Source: Perkinsus olseni
Taxonomy: Eukaryota; Perkinsozoa; Perkinsida
Assembly: GCA_013115125.1 (NCBI GenBank)
Contig: JABANN010000029.1
Span: forward strand, 1 to 64,000
Direction of reading: 5' to 3'
Length of the DNA stretch: 64,000 nucleotides
Below are positions 1 to 10,683 of the stretch, piece by piece. Under the pieces are notes generated by a model. That model saw nothing but the letters and a program-made list of their open reading frames with translations, did not search any database and had not been told where the DNA came from. Both the position numbers and the translations under genes were made by a program. Numbering within the stretch: position 1 is the first letter of the stretch; every line of letters begins with the position of its first letter.

Positions 1-258
1 CAGCGTTCCTTAGCTCTCTCATAAGCATCTTCCAACCTCTCGAGGGTTGTTGCGTTCTGGCAATCAACTGGTGAGTGGTATGCCACCAGCACGCGCATGT
101 CTAGCGCACGCCATAGCTCTTAGCGCACGTCCGAGATTGTCTACAACAGGTGACGTGACGCCGGTGGTGACACCCTGCACCCGTCTCGCCAGCGTTCCTT
201 AGCTCTCTCATAAGCATCTTCCAACCTCTCGAGGGTTGTTGCGTTCTGGCAATCAACT
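1..258. repeat. 69-bp perfect direct repeat, partial tandem duplication in the SAC gene
   Basis: Bases 1-69 and 190-258 are identical and offset by 189 bp. On the minus strand each copy carries an acceptor-like ...GCCAG followed by the same SAC exon piece (ATTLERLEDAYERAKERW). The 120 bp between the copies is unique, and the left copy runs off the window. This is either a recent intragenic tandem duplication or an assembly artefact at a contig or window edge. Confidence 0.9.
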
Positions 259-2032
259 TGCGGCCACCGTACAGAAGGGCCCACCTTGCTCCTTGACCAT
301 TTTATGGAAGTCGAAGTCTAGGATACTGAATACCCCATCATCTGCAAAGTGTGATTCTTCCATGATATCCTTCAGGGCATCAGTAAGTCTTTGCTCCTGC
401 CCTAACAACATAGTGCATGCTGTCTACCTGCAGCTGTCCCTTCCCCATCACCCTTCCCTGTAGCCAGTAGATTGACAAAGAGGCAGCCATGTGGGCCATA
501 TCGGTCCAATATGCCTTGGATATGCTTATCATATGCAGAAGCACTGAGCCTAGCGTTTCTAGTGATATCCAATTTCATAGTACCTATACGGGATCAGAAC
601 TACACCACTGCATCATCTTGATGAAGAATTACTCCCTTCTTGTTGCCAGAATGCAGGTATAGATCCCCTTATCTGGGTATGGGCCGCTACTATTTCTCGG
701 CCCTCCCGTAATACTAACATTTCTGTCTCGACATAGTTGGCAACATGGCCATCATCATCTATACCTCTATGATGATATCTGCTATCATCACTTGGAACTT
801 ACAGACGCCCTGACATCGTACTACCTAGTGCCAGCCCTAGCACAGCTCCTTCTCCCAATGAGCATGACTTGGTACCCTCTAGCCACCGTAGCAGGTCCAC
901 AGACAGATCCCTGCGGCCAGTACAGTCCGACAAAGGCCGCAAGAGATTGATCTCTCACCTGCATCAGCGGGGTGCACCACTGGTCCACGCCACCAAAAGG
1001 GTGGCTGGTTGTACCAAGCATGTTGATGGTCATGGCCCTATTCCAGCAGTAGAGCGGATCGGCCGTATCCCAGATACCTATGTATCACCCCACATCCCTC
1101 CTCTTCCTCCTCCTACTCCTAGCAGCATCACCCTACCCGGCTCATCGTGTTCGGCATGCCATTGTTGCCCGTGAGTTATATCATACGTACGACAATAATA
1201 AAAACCACCTCCAGAGATGAGTCTGACATTGGTCGGTGATAGATTGACCATTGGCCACCATTGCTACTACTACCGTTCAACACGTTTAGCAATCACATCT
1301 GGGAGGATGTTATCATCGGGTTGGGATACTCCCGGGGTAGCTTGTCCTACCGACGACGCCCCAGCAGATTGCCTTGTCGATTGATCGGTGGTCGTAGTGG
1401 CATACCTCCGGGCCTACTGAATGATCTTGCTACCGTTACATGTGAACTAGCATCCCTCCCTCACCCTATAGGGTATACATCTTGTATTCTGGACCTCCAT
1501 GATAACATGTCCCCCTGGTAGTCGGGCCACATGGGCAGCATCAGTACACAATACAAGATACGCGCCAGAGGCCGCCACACCTCTACCAGTACCCGCTGGG
1601 GACTCCGGACAGCTGCATACAACTGTACCTGGAACCTCGACCGAGTACCATTCACAAGGGTATGATAAAGTAGTACTACCCAGTACGGCTGTAGCCTGCA
1701 CCTCATCCAGGACCATATCTTTATGTTGGCCAGCCTCTACAACGTGTGCTGATCCAACCTTACGGTTATCCAGCACCAAGGTCTCCTTCGGCGAGTCCAC
1801 GTGCCGTATTATCTACAACCCATCAGCATGCCCGCTACCATCGTAATAACCAGCCCAATGCTACTATGCTCCTTTCGCAAATAGCAATACTATATCCAAG
1901 GGATGTATTCCCAGTCCCAGGGGCGGTACTGCCCTCTGTGATGGAAGGCCACCTGAAGATATCATCCTGCATCACCAGGAACCTTCTTCTCCCATCAGCC
2001 CTACTCTCCTTCGGTATTCTGACTAGCCACAC
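1..2032 (-). CDS. SAC-domain phosphoinositide phosphatase, 3' part cut by window edge
   Basis: Removes phosphates from phosphoinositides (Sac1/synaptojanin SAC family). Read leftwards, the exons follow the SAC domain in order: GAYLVLCTDAAHVARL (about 1560-1640), GGVDQWCTPLMQ (about 970), RRSCARAGTRY (about 840), HVANYVETEMLVL (about 750), TQIRGSIPAFWQQ (about 670), HIQGILDRYGPHGCLFVNLL (about 500) and FDFHKMVKEQG (about 310). These match the family's RAGTR, NFVET, RGS.P.FW, VNLL and FDFH blocks. The catalytic CX5R motif would lie left of base 1 and is not visible. Introns of about 45-60 nt separate the blocks. The start near 2032 is uncertain because the N-terminus is weakly conserved. The gene is divergent from its right-hand neighbour, about 200 bp away. 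The last visible exon lies in a duplicated segment. Confidence 0.88.
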
Positions 2033-2237
2033 CTTGGGAAGGCCAGTTAACAGGAGTCCAATCCATCACACACTACTTTCGGTTAAAAAAGTGATTGTAG
2101 TAATGATGATCCGCTAAAAGCGCTCGCCCAGTCAATAATACAATACCGTTTTTGTTGAACACATGCTCATAGACGAGGCAATAGCAACTCAGCATTGTCG
2201 ACATGAGGATACCGATAGCCTCTAAAGGAGTATAAAA

Positions 2238-3577
2238 ATGCCCTCCAGGGCCCTGGCCGGCGCCTACCTACTTTTTGCCTCGACTTCTGGTGTCGAAAAC
2301 AGTAGTGCAGTGTCCTCAAGCTACAGCCTACTACATGCTGGCCTTGAACCATTACTATCTCCAAAGGAGGTGATGTACTACTACCAGGGAGAGGTCATCA
2401 TGCCCATCATCAGTTAGGCTACTGCTTACGAGACTGTAGAGGATGTATTCGAGAAGTAGTACACTGATAGTGGGTATGGCGGATATGGACAGCAGCAGAT
2501 TCCAAATATATTGCCATGGCCGTTGGCTTGGTGTACAAGTATTACAGAGCCCTAACGATCTACTGTACATACAGAATGCCCTCACTGAGGTCAGGCCTGA
2601 TGTCGTTATAGAGACCGGCACTTACAAGGTGACTGCTACCTCGGATGTAGGCAATACCATACTTTGCGTGATGTTAGGGTGGGCTTACGGTGTACATAGC
2701 ATCAGTGTTAGAGGCCTTGAAGGGTCTAGAGAGTGAAGACTGGGACCCGATGGTTATTACGATAGATCGTAATGACCCTAGCCAGGTAATGGAGGTACGT
2801 AGGCTAAATGGTTCTACTACCTGTAGTAGGTGTTTGATAGGGAATGGTTCTGTCCCGTGTGCCAAGAGTGCACCAAAGCATGGCAGACACCCTTATGGCA
2901 GAGGTGAAGCGTAGAACTGTAGTATTACTCGTTACTGCGTAGTACTACATGTTAGGCGAGTACATTTTATACAAGGATACAGTGACCAAGTTGATGTGTT
3001 GATGGAGGTAGAAGACATGATCAGGTCTAAACAGGGCACGGTCCAGAGTAGTGGCGGGAACATAACGGTACTGCCATGTAGAGTCATGGTGCCAGAGAGG
3101 ATGGTAGGTCCTCATAACACTGGATGCATCTCATGAAGCTGAAGGGGTATTAACCGAGCTGCTCATGTATTCACCACTAGTGTCGACAGACAGCTACATC
3201 ATAGTACAGGTGATAGGAAGATGAGGGTGTCGTCGAAGCATGAGGGGATCCTCGTCAGGATGCTAGACTAGATCGGTTATGGAAGAAGCCTGCAGTGTTC
3301 GCCGCTACTGCAGCATTCCTACAGTTCACCCCTGACTTTCACTGGGATAGGACAGTAGGTTATGGTCTCCCCCTAGTTAGAGTCAGAGTGGCAACCTTCC
3401 TACAAGGTCCCTATATACGGCTCAACACAGCACATGTATCTGAGGAGAGTGTCTTCGTCTCATTTGGGGCCCCTCCCGTCCAGTTGTATCTCGGCTAGCG
3501 ATGATGGTAGGATGAAGAGGTTCCAGAGGCTGTTGGAGGTCAGGGATGCATTCATGAGAAGTCTTCCATGGGCATGA
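2238..3577 (+). CDS. Secreted cephalosporin-hydroxylase (CmcI) family methyltransferase-like protein
   Basis: Class I SAM-dependent methyltransferase fold of the CmcI/rhamnosyl O-methyltransferase family; substrate unknown. It opens with a hydrophobic leader (MPSRALAGAYLLFAST), suggesting entry into the secretory pathway. Spliced exons give GRWLGVQVLQSPNDLLYIQN, RPDVVIETGTYKGGLTVYIA (the SAM-binding ETG..GG motif, rejoined by removing a 49-nt intron), DPMVITIDRND, VHFIQGYSDQVDVL, TLDASHEAEGVLTELLMYSP, SYIIVQDTRLDRLW and FLQFTPDFHWDR. This is the family's order through the LDS.H and V.DT blocks. At least seven introns of 37-56 nt are needed. The stop is TGA at 3575-3577. The next gene starts 67 bp downstream on the same strand. 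Confidence 0.85.
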
Positions 3578-3644
3578 ACTGTGGCGTTGGGAGGATTCAT
3601 TGTATTGATAATCTTCGCCGCCACACTAGTGATTTCCGGTTCCT

Positions 3645-4075
3645 ATGGCCCCTCACCGATCGACGGGTACCTTCCTATGCTGCCTGTGCGGCTTCACGTG
3701 TCGTTACGATTATGTTGGCCAGTCACCACCATACGTTGACTCAAGTGATATGGTATTCCTAGAGGAGGTATACTCCTTGCAGTCCCCTTTCAGTGGAAGT
3801 AAGTTGTTCAGCCATGTCGAAGTCCCTTTACTAACTGGTCTCTCAGCCACGGACTCCCCAGTAATAGTGCTCGGTGGTGAGTGCTCCTGTTGTGGTAGGA
3901 AGGTGTGTACTGATGCAGCTTGCAGTGTATTCTACAAGAAGAGGTAGTCCCCACCACCCTTGGAGCAGTACTAGTATGTAACATGACTATGATCAGGTAC
4001 TGTCGAGAGTGTGTAATGAAAGACCGTCATAATCTAGACCTGCCCTCTGTGCTGCTGAAGGCCATGAAGGGATGA
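3645..4075 (+). CDS. CDPF1: CDPF1-like cysteine-rich DPF-motif protein
   Basis: A small zinc-binding protein of the cysteine-rich DPF motif family; its cellular role is poorly known. The three-exon model reads FLCCLCGFTCRYDYVGQSPP, VFLEEVYSLQSPFSG, VIVLGGECSCCGRKVCTDAA, CSVFYKKRYCRECV. The paired Cys motifs (CxxC, CxxC, C..C..FY.KR.C..C) match human CDPF1 over its whole length. The DPF motif itself is SPF here. Intron 1 (about 3801-3847) contains TACTAAC and ends CTCTCAG. Intron 2 follows the FYKKR codons. The stop is TGA at 4073-4075. It lies 67 bp after the CmcI-like gene and about 165 bp before ZNF598. Confidence 0.9.
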
Positions 4076-4239
4076 CACCATAGCAACTGCCAACTAGGAG
4101 CAGAACTTGAGAGTCCTACGGAGATAAATGTGTGCTAGGGTGATCGGCAAGAGCAATCGACCAGCTGTGGTAGTGTCCAATCTAGTGATGATCAGCGGCT
4201 TCCCTACGCTTGGCGACTTGTGTTGATTGAGTCTCCAAG

Positions 4240-7200
4240 ATGAGGTATGATGATACTCATTATTGTAGTAGTTTGCTTTATTATAGCCCTAAACAAGTGT
4301 GCGCACTGCTGCCCAGCATGTATTCTACCAATTCCAGTACCAGAGTCAGGGCATACCATGGTAAAGGCAAGGGCCATGGCAAAGGTCGTGCCCGCCATAC
4401 TGGCGATACTCATGATGATGATCCTGCTCATCATCATGATGATGACCGAAGCAGAGAGGATCAGCCTCACTCGTCGCCAGTAGATCGTGACGATGAGGTA
4501 GCCGAGGCCCCGAGGAGAAGGGCATATCACGGCAAAGGAGAGTCCCGTAGGGCTGGAGGGCATCAGCGGGAGGAACACCAACAAGGTGGTCATCGAGCGT
4601 ATTATGGCAAGGGTCGGCATGGTGGCAAGGGTAAGGGTAAGGGCCGAGATGAGAGGGACCAGTACGATCCAGACTATGATAGAGGGGAGCTGTCTAGGAA
4701 GAAGGGTGGTGGAACACAGAAGGTAGGGTAGCTAATGGTAGGGGCCCATGGACACAGGCAGTCGATGGTCAGATCGATATACCACCTCCACTATCCTTCG
4801 CCAGTAGTCTAGTCCTCACCGACCCCATCAAGCCCAATACCATTGATAAGATCGATGAGGAATGCTCATTGTGTATGGAGAAGTTGGTAATACGTCGCTA
4901 CCGAGTATCAGGCTATAAGCCCTCATGATGATTCTCAGATTTATGTAGCAGTAGGACACTGTGGTCATCACAATGTATGTTGGTTATGTGCCCTACGTCT
5001 CCGATGGTTGCTCAATGATCGTGCTTGCCCCATGTGCAAGGAAGAGCTCAATGCCCTAGTATTGGTGCACCGTGATCAGTACGATCCTGCACTCTCCTTG
5101 GATGACCTGATAGCCTCTAAGAAGAGGCCAGTTATTAAGGATAAGGAGCAAACTGATATTTATTATGCTGATAAGAGGATCCAAAAGATATGCCTTACCA
5201 TCAGACAGTGAGTACATCCTCTGAGGATGATCTCTTCGCATTAGTGGAAACGCCAACTTAGGTATCGTTGTGGCTTCTGCACCAATTGGGATGGTGATGG
5301 CTCAACGGAAGCGGAACGTGAGGATAAATGGGTAGTCGGGCTAGTGGGTGGTGGAGGCATAGATAGATCGACATTTGGTATCAGGCATTCCGTACCCTAG
5401 GAGACCTCCGTACACACCTTCGGAAGCAACATTCCCGAGATTTCTGTACGATATGCCTCAATGAGAGGGAGGTCTTCATACTCGAACAGTATCTATACAG
5501 CACGTAGGCATCATCGCTGATGGTCGTAGGTGATGGGATAGCTGATGATGATAGGTACAGTCACGGTGCTGATATTGACCGCCACTGTCGTCATGGAGAC
5601 CCGGATTTGAGGCCACCTGTGGATGATCATCCTTCCTGTGATTTCTGCAACCCTTCGAGGAGGAATGACCACCGATTTTACTCGGCTGATCAGCTTAAGA
5701 CTCATATGAGGAAGAACCATTTCACCTGCCATCTCTGCGAGAGCATGGGATGGCGTAATGAGTATTATAAGGACTACTTCGCATTGTAATAATAACAACA
5801 CATCTACTGTTGCTATGCTAGAGCCAACGTATTTAGGTACGCCCATTTCTCCGCTGCCCATTACCCCTGCGAACATAACGAGTGCTTAGCCAAGAGGTTC
5901 GTAGTGTTCAAGACTGATGACGACCTCAAGATACATGAGATGACTGAGCATACCAACTTTGGAGGTACTCTCACTACTACCGCTGTAACCGGACTCCCAC
6001 TGTATGCTTGATTCAGTGATGTCCCGCGCCGAGAAGAGAGCAAATCTACGGCTAGACTTCGGTACTAGTGGCGGGAGGTCCCGCAAGCCTGGGCAACGAG
6101 ATGATAACCCGAACCCGGATACTACTGAGAACTACAAGGTACTACTACCACCTGGCTAGTCAGCATGCTCCTTTTCCTCGAACCCAACCTGCCGCGTTCA
6201 GGTGAAATTCTGTAAACCTCCAAGACAGTTCTATAATGGTCCTGATGAGAGTACCGCCTTGGGACAGGAGTATGCTGCACTTAATGCTGTTACTTCTGAT
6301 GAAGAGGATGACCAGAATGAGGCATCCGATCCTAAAAGGATCAAGGCACGCTACCCATCACGTAGGGACGGCCATAGGTAGTAGACGTTCCTATCGGGGG
6401 AGGTATCATACTCCTGCCGGTGGGGTTGTCAGGTATGATCCCAGATGGCATGGTGACATACCCGAGCCTTATCTGCCCAAGCCTCGTACATCCTCTGTTA
6501 TTATTAATGATGTTGATGCTGATAACAGTGCAGGCATCGCCACCAATGTAGTGGGAGAATCAGTTGATAGGAAACGCGCGGTGCACATTAATACCCGTTA
6601 GGACGAAGAACCGGAAGTACCGAAGGCTGATGATGATGCAGGGGACCTGATGGAACGAGGAAGGAGAGTCCTCACCCACGAGGTAGTATGGGAATACACA
6701 GTCCTGCATTCACTGTGATGGCCTCGTTCAGGCAGTGAGGGTAGTTGAGGCTGACCCAGATGGTCTGGGTCGTGTCAATGGTGCTCTGTTTAAGAATAAG
6801 AATGCTGAGTTCATGAAGGCTTGCAGGAAGGCTCTTGGTAGAAGGCTCTTGTGGAATGTGTATATTGGCTTTACACTAACCGTGATGGTCAGGCGATGCC
6901 AACCTACGCGATCTTAAGGATGCGGCTATGGAGATGAGGACAGAACAGAGTGATGAGGCTCTAGACTACTTCGTAGAGACGGCGGCTGAGGTAAGTATCT
7001 TGCTTAATAGATAGTGATGCTCGATGGTGACAGCACGTTTGCTGTTCCAGGTGTTCAGTCTTGCGGAGGGTGGTATGCAGGAGGGCGCTAAGCTATTTGC
7101 CGCAATGGTACTCTTATTACCACTCAAGGGTCTTAGAGATAAACTTGTAGGATCACAATGGTAGCTGGTATCACGTCATTCTTCCTCTTTCTCTTGTTCT

Positions 7201-8888
7201 CAGGTGGACCATATGCAAGAGTATGCTGGTGACGCTGTACTACAGTCCACGGTGATGGAGGAGAGGAGGCAGGCTAGGAGTGTATCCCCTGAGCCTCGGA
7301 GTGCAGGTAGCGTCAGTAGTCGAGAGTCATCCCAGGCTCCTAAGGTCCAGGTAAGGACTAGTGTCGGTCACAGTTAACGTCCCAAATCTTCCCATACCTA
7401 TACTTCAACAACATCGGTGGCTATTTCGATCAGTTACCGAGCACTCCAGTACCCATACCCGACGGCTTGTTAGCGGGGCCTCATAAACGTCCAAGCTTCA
7501 TCAAGGCATTGATGGCCGTGTTGGATGCTGACCTCGGTGATGTTGATGCAGCTATCCCGCCCAAGCAATACACGTATGATGATCATACATCTTGCGTCTC
7601 TCATTCTTATCATCTTCGCTTTTCTTCAGTAAAATGGTACAGAGTGTGCAGCTGATCGATGGCATCCAGACCGATACACTAGCTGAGATGAGGAATCAGT
7701 TGCTAGCAGTTGTGGGGTCTAGGAAGGACCTATCCTGGGCCAATGCTGATATGGTAAGAGTTATACTCATGGCGATGGCAGGGTTGAGGTCCGTACGACA
7801 GGTCATTGCACTCCGTCCTCTAGCGTTCCGCCTGCTCACCCCAAGGCCTACAACGCAGGGAGATAGTAACGTAGACGATGATAGCATGGAGGAGGACTAT
7901 GAGTTCCGGGACCCTAGCCGTCAGAGGGAGGCAGAGGAGGCCGCTGCAGCATCGGCAGCTGACCTACAGAAGGGGTGGGATGAGTTTGTACAGAAAGCTC
8001 GACGAGTCCTTCATGAGCGCTTCAACATGCTGGAACTCTGCTACATGTCAACGTAATAAGCCTACTACGGGCTACCCTTATTCCTTAGTCCATAGTCATA
8101 TGCCTTTGATAGGTACATTCATTTGGCGGCGGGTAGACTACAGAGTAGAGGCATTGAAAGGGGGGTCGATGATCGGTACTCGTACCAGGAGTTCCCTCTA
8201 CTGCCCGGCACCAAGCCTGTAGTGAACAGTACCCACGCCCAGAAAGCTCAGCGGAAGGGAGCAGACTACCCAACATTGGTAGTGTTGCTACACCGGTCGT
8301 TGGCTAGTATCCACTCTCTATCTTTGTCAGTCCGGTGCTCACGCGCCGTCAAGTAGTAGTTCATCCTCTAACACTAGACAGCGTGGCCTCTGGGCTACAC
8401 GGAACCCTAATCGTCTTGCGGATCCTGACGCCTTCCCTGAGCTTCCGAAGATACAACCAAAGCCTAAGTAGCACCTCCTGTTGTTGTTGTTGGCGATTGG
8501 TATCTTTTCACGAGTAGGTCGTCACAATGGACGGCTGGTGGTAAGGCAAGGAAGGACATAGAAAGGATGAAGGGCTTGGAAAGGAGGTGAAGCCACTATC
8601 TGTACTCTAGCTTCTGTTCACTATGTTCTTAGGTACCCATTGCTGGTCCGACCTAATAAGAATGCACCAAAGAAGGCCCATGAGCCGGAGCTCCCGGGTT
8701 GGACATGCCCTCACTGTGAAGAGCATAACGAGCCTCAGGCTGACACTTGTAGCAAGTGTGGTCTGAAGATGCTGATGAAGAAGGGAGGACCACTCGGAGG
8801 TGGTGGAGGGAGCTCTGGTGGTGGAGGCAGCAAGGGCGGCAAGAGGAAGAAGGCTAGTGCCGCTGATAAGGCGATGGGCAGATTCTGA
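4240..8888 (+). CDS. ZNF598: ZNF598/Hel2 E3 ubiquitin ligase for collided ribosomes
   Basis: RING-type E3 that marks collided ribosomes by ubiquitinating small-subunit proteins in the cytosol. The N-terminus is rich in HGKG/GKGKG repeats. The RING follows at about 4860-5060 (ECSLCMEKL...VGHCGHHNVCWLC...CPMCKEEL, split by a 35-nt intron). C2H2-type units follow: YRCGFCTNW, DLRTHLRKQHSRDFCTICL, HPSCDFC, QLKTHMRKNHFTCHLCESMG and HYPCEHNECLAKRFVVFKTD, the last spliced over a 51-nt intron. This matches ZNF598 block by block. The C-terminal part has DAFPELPKIQPKP and a RanBP2-type finger, GWTCPHCEEHNEPQADTCSK, before a Gly/Lys tail ending TGA at 8886-8888. About 15 introns are needed. Met at 4318 is an alternative start. 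Confidence 0.9.
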
Positions 8889-9223
8889 AAATAGCGTTCT
8901 TTCTGCGATTGACGGGGAGCCTTGGTTGCTGTTCTACGTTCGTGGAGCTCCTCGAAACGGCTACGTTGCTCACCAGTGCCTCTTCCCTTCCTTGTTATCG
9001 CTATCGTTACGGAACTGCCATCACTATTACTGTTGCTTATAATAATGTACTGTCACCGTTGGTGATGTGGCTAATATTACCTACCTGGTTTCCCACTAGA
9101 CAGCGATGCTTGGTGTTTAGTCATCCTTGGAGTGAAGGGGTCGCGGACGTTGCCTCCCGCGCTTGGGACACTGGAGTCTAGCGTCATCACACTGAACCAC
9201 TCACCGAAGTACGAAGTGAACTC
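8889..9223. other. Intergenic gap, nothing recognised
   Basis: A 335-bp stretch between the ZNF598 stop and the first possible start of the next gene. Short open frames on the plus strand have no family resemblance. It may hold the 3' and 5' untranslated regions of the two flanking genes. Confidence 0.5.
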
Positions 9224-10625
9224 GTGAGAGCAGATCAGCTTGGCGGTCATGAAGGTTGGGCCCAGCAGCTTGTTTGTTGTTGGTGTCTTGTCACCACCAT
9301 CGTCGTCACCGCCATTTCGTCTGCTAGCAATCCAGACGGCATGAACGGCACTACTGTTGGGACCGCTGCTGCTGTTACCTCTGCAGCATCACACATTGGC
9401 GGGAGACTGTGCAAGATTGTCCTTACTGGTGGCCCTGGCGGTGGCAAGTCCACGGCCCTCACCAAGCTTAGGAACAGGCTCGTGCATCGAGGACTCCCGG
9501 TGAGTGCCTTGGTCCTCTACTGGTGATAAACTGCCTTGCCTGGATTGCAGGTAACTCTGATAGGGGAGAATGCCACACCACTAATCGAGAGGATGGGCGG
9601 GTATGAGCTGTCTTGGAGGCATACTTGGAAGCATGTCGAGTTCCAAAGGGTCATGCTCAAGTAGGGAGGTGGGCATCATAGGCACTCCGAGTAGCAGCTG
9701 ATGATATCAGGGCCCAGTTGGAGCAAGAGGATAACATAATGTCGTTATGTCGTCTACGTGAAGATGATAGAGTTATTATACTGGATCGAGGTAGTAGTAG
9801 TAGCGCAGCGGCTGCGCCTCATTCTACTCGAGTGTGTACCTCCTCTCTTAGGTGCGTTCGATGGTAGGACATTTTGTACAGCTGACGAGTGGGAGCAAGT
9901 GAGGAACTCCAATCACATCTACACTGACCAGGAGCTCTTCGATAGGTAGTCTTAGATCTTCCCAAGCACTCTCCATCATGATCATGATAGTATCTGCCGC
10001 CGCTTCCTTCAGATACGACGTTATCATACATATGACATCGGCTGCAGTTGATCGTCCTCAGTTGTACAGCCGTCTTTGTTACAACTTTAGCGCTGAGCTA
10101 CCTTCTCTTCAGTTACTCCTATGGTGTTGGTAGCACGAATGAATCACGCTTCCACACTCCCTCTATGGTAAGTACGGCTTCCGCCATTGTGAATGTCCGT
10201 CCGATGAACAGTATTCTCCTTTACAGGCGGCAGAGGCCGATAAACTAGGCCGGGAGTTCGTCACCCATACGGGTAAGAATGTCTATGTTGTGGAGACTAA
10301 GGAGGACTTCGACGACAAGGTTGAGGAGGTGAGTGTCGGAGCCATGCATGGTGTTCGGTGCACAACTCTGTAAGTAGGTCTTCCGCTGTGTGCAGCAGGC
10401 TATCTCAAGGCTGTGGGGCCCGGCAGTTGTAGAGGGGCTCAGTACTAAGAGAGTTCAGTAAGTGTCTGGTGCTACTATGTAGGATAGGTTGGCTATTGGA
10501 GTGTGTCAGGCACAAGGTTCGAGTATTGCGGTCATGGGAAGAGATATGCCAGCTGCCCGAGGTCTCCTGTGGATCGAAGGAGGCAGCTAAGGTAGGACTC
10601 CTCCAACCGAGTGTAGCTCACTCTC

Positions 10626-10683
<58 letters not shown>

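Noticed and set aside
4890-4960. Apparent +1 frameshift at a CCC codon in ZNF598, reminiscent of the frameshifts reported in Perkinsus mitochondrial cox1.
   Set aside because: Removing a 35-nt GT-AG intron (GTATCAGG...TTCTCAG) restores the frame exactly, so a frameshift is not needed.
5500-5830. In-frame TAG/TAA codons suggesting a variant genetic code.
   Set aside because: All such stops in conserved genes fall inside 45-55-nt introns with GT...AG ends; real gene ends still use TGA, TAG and TAA.
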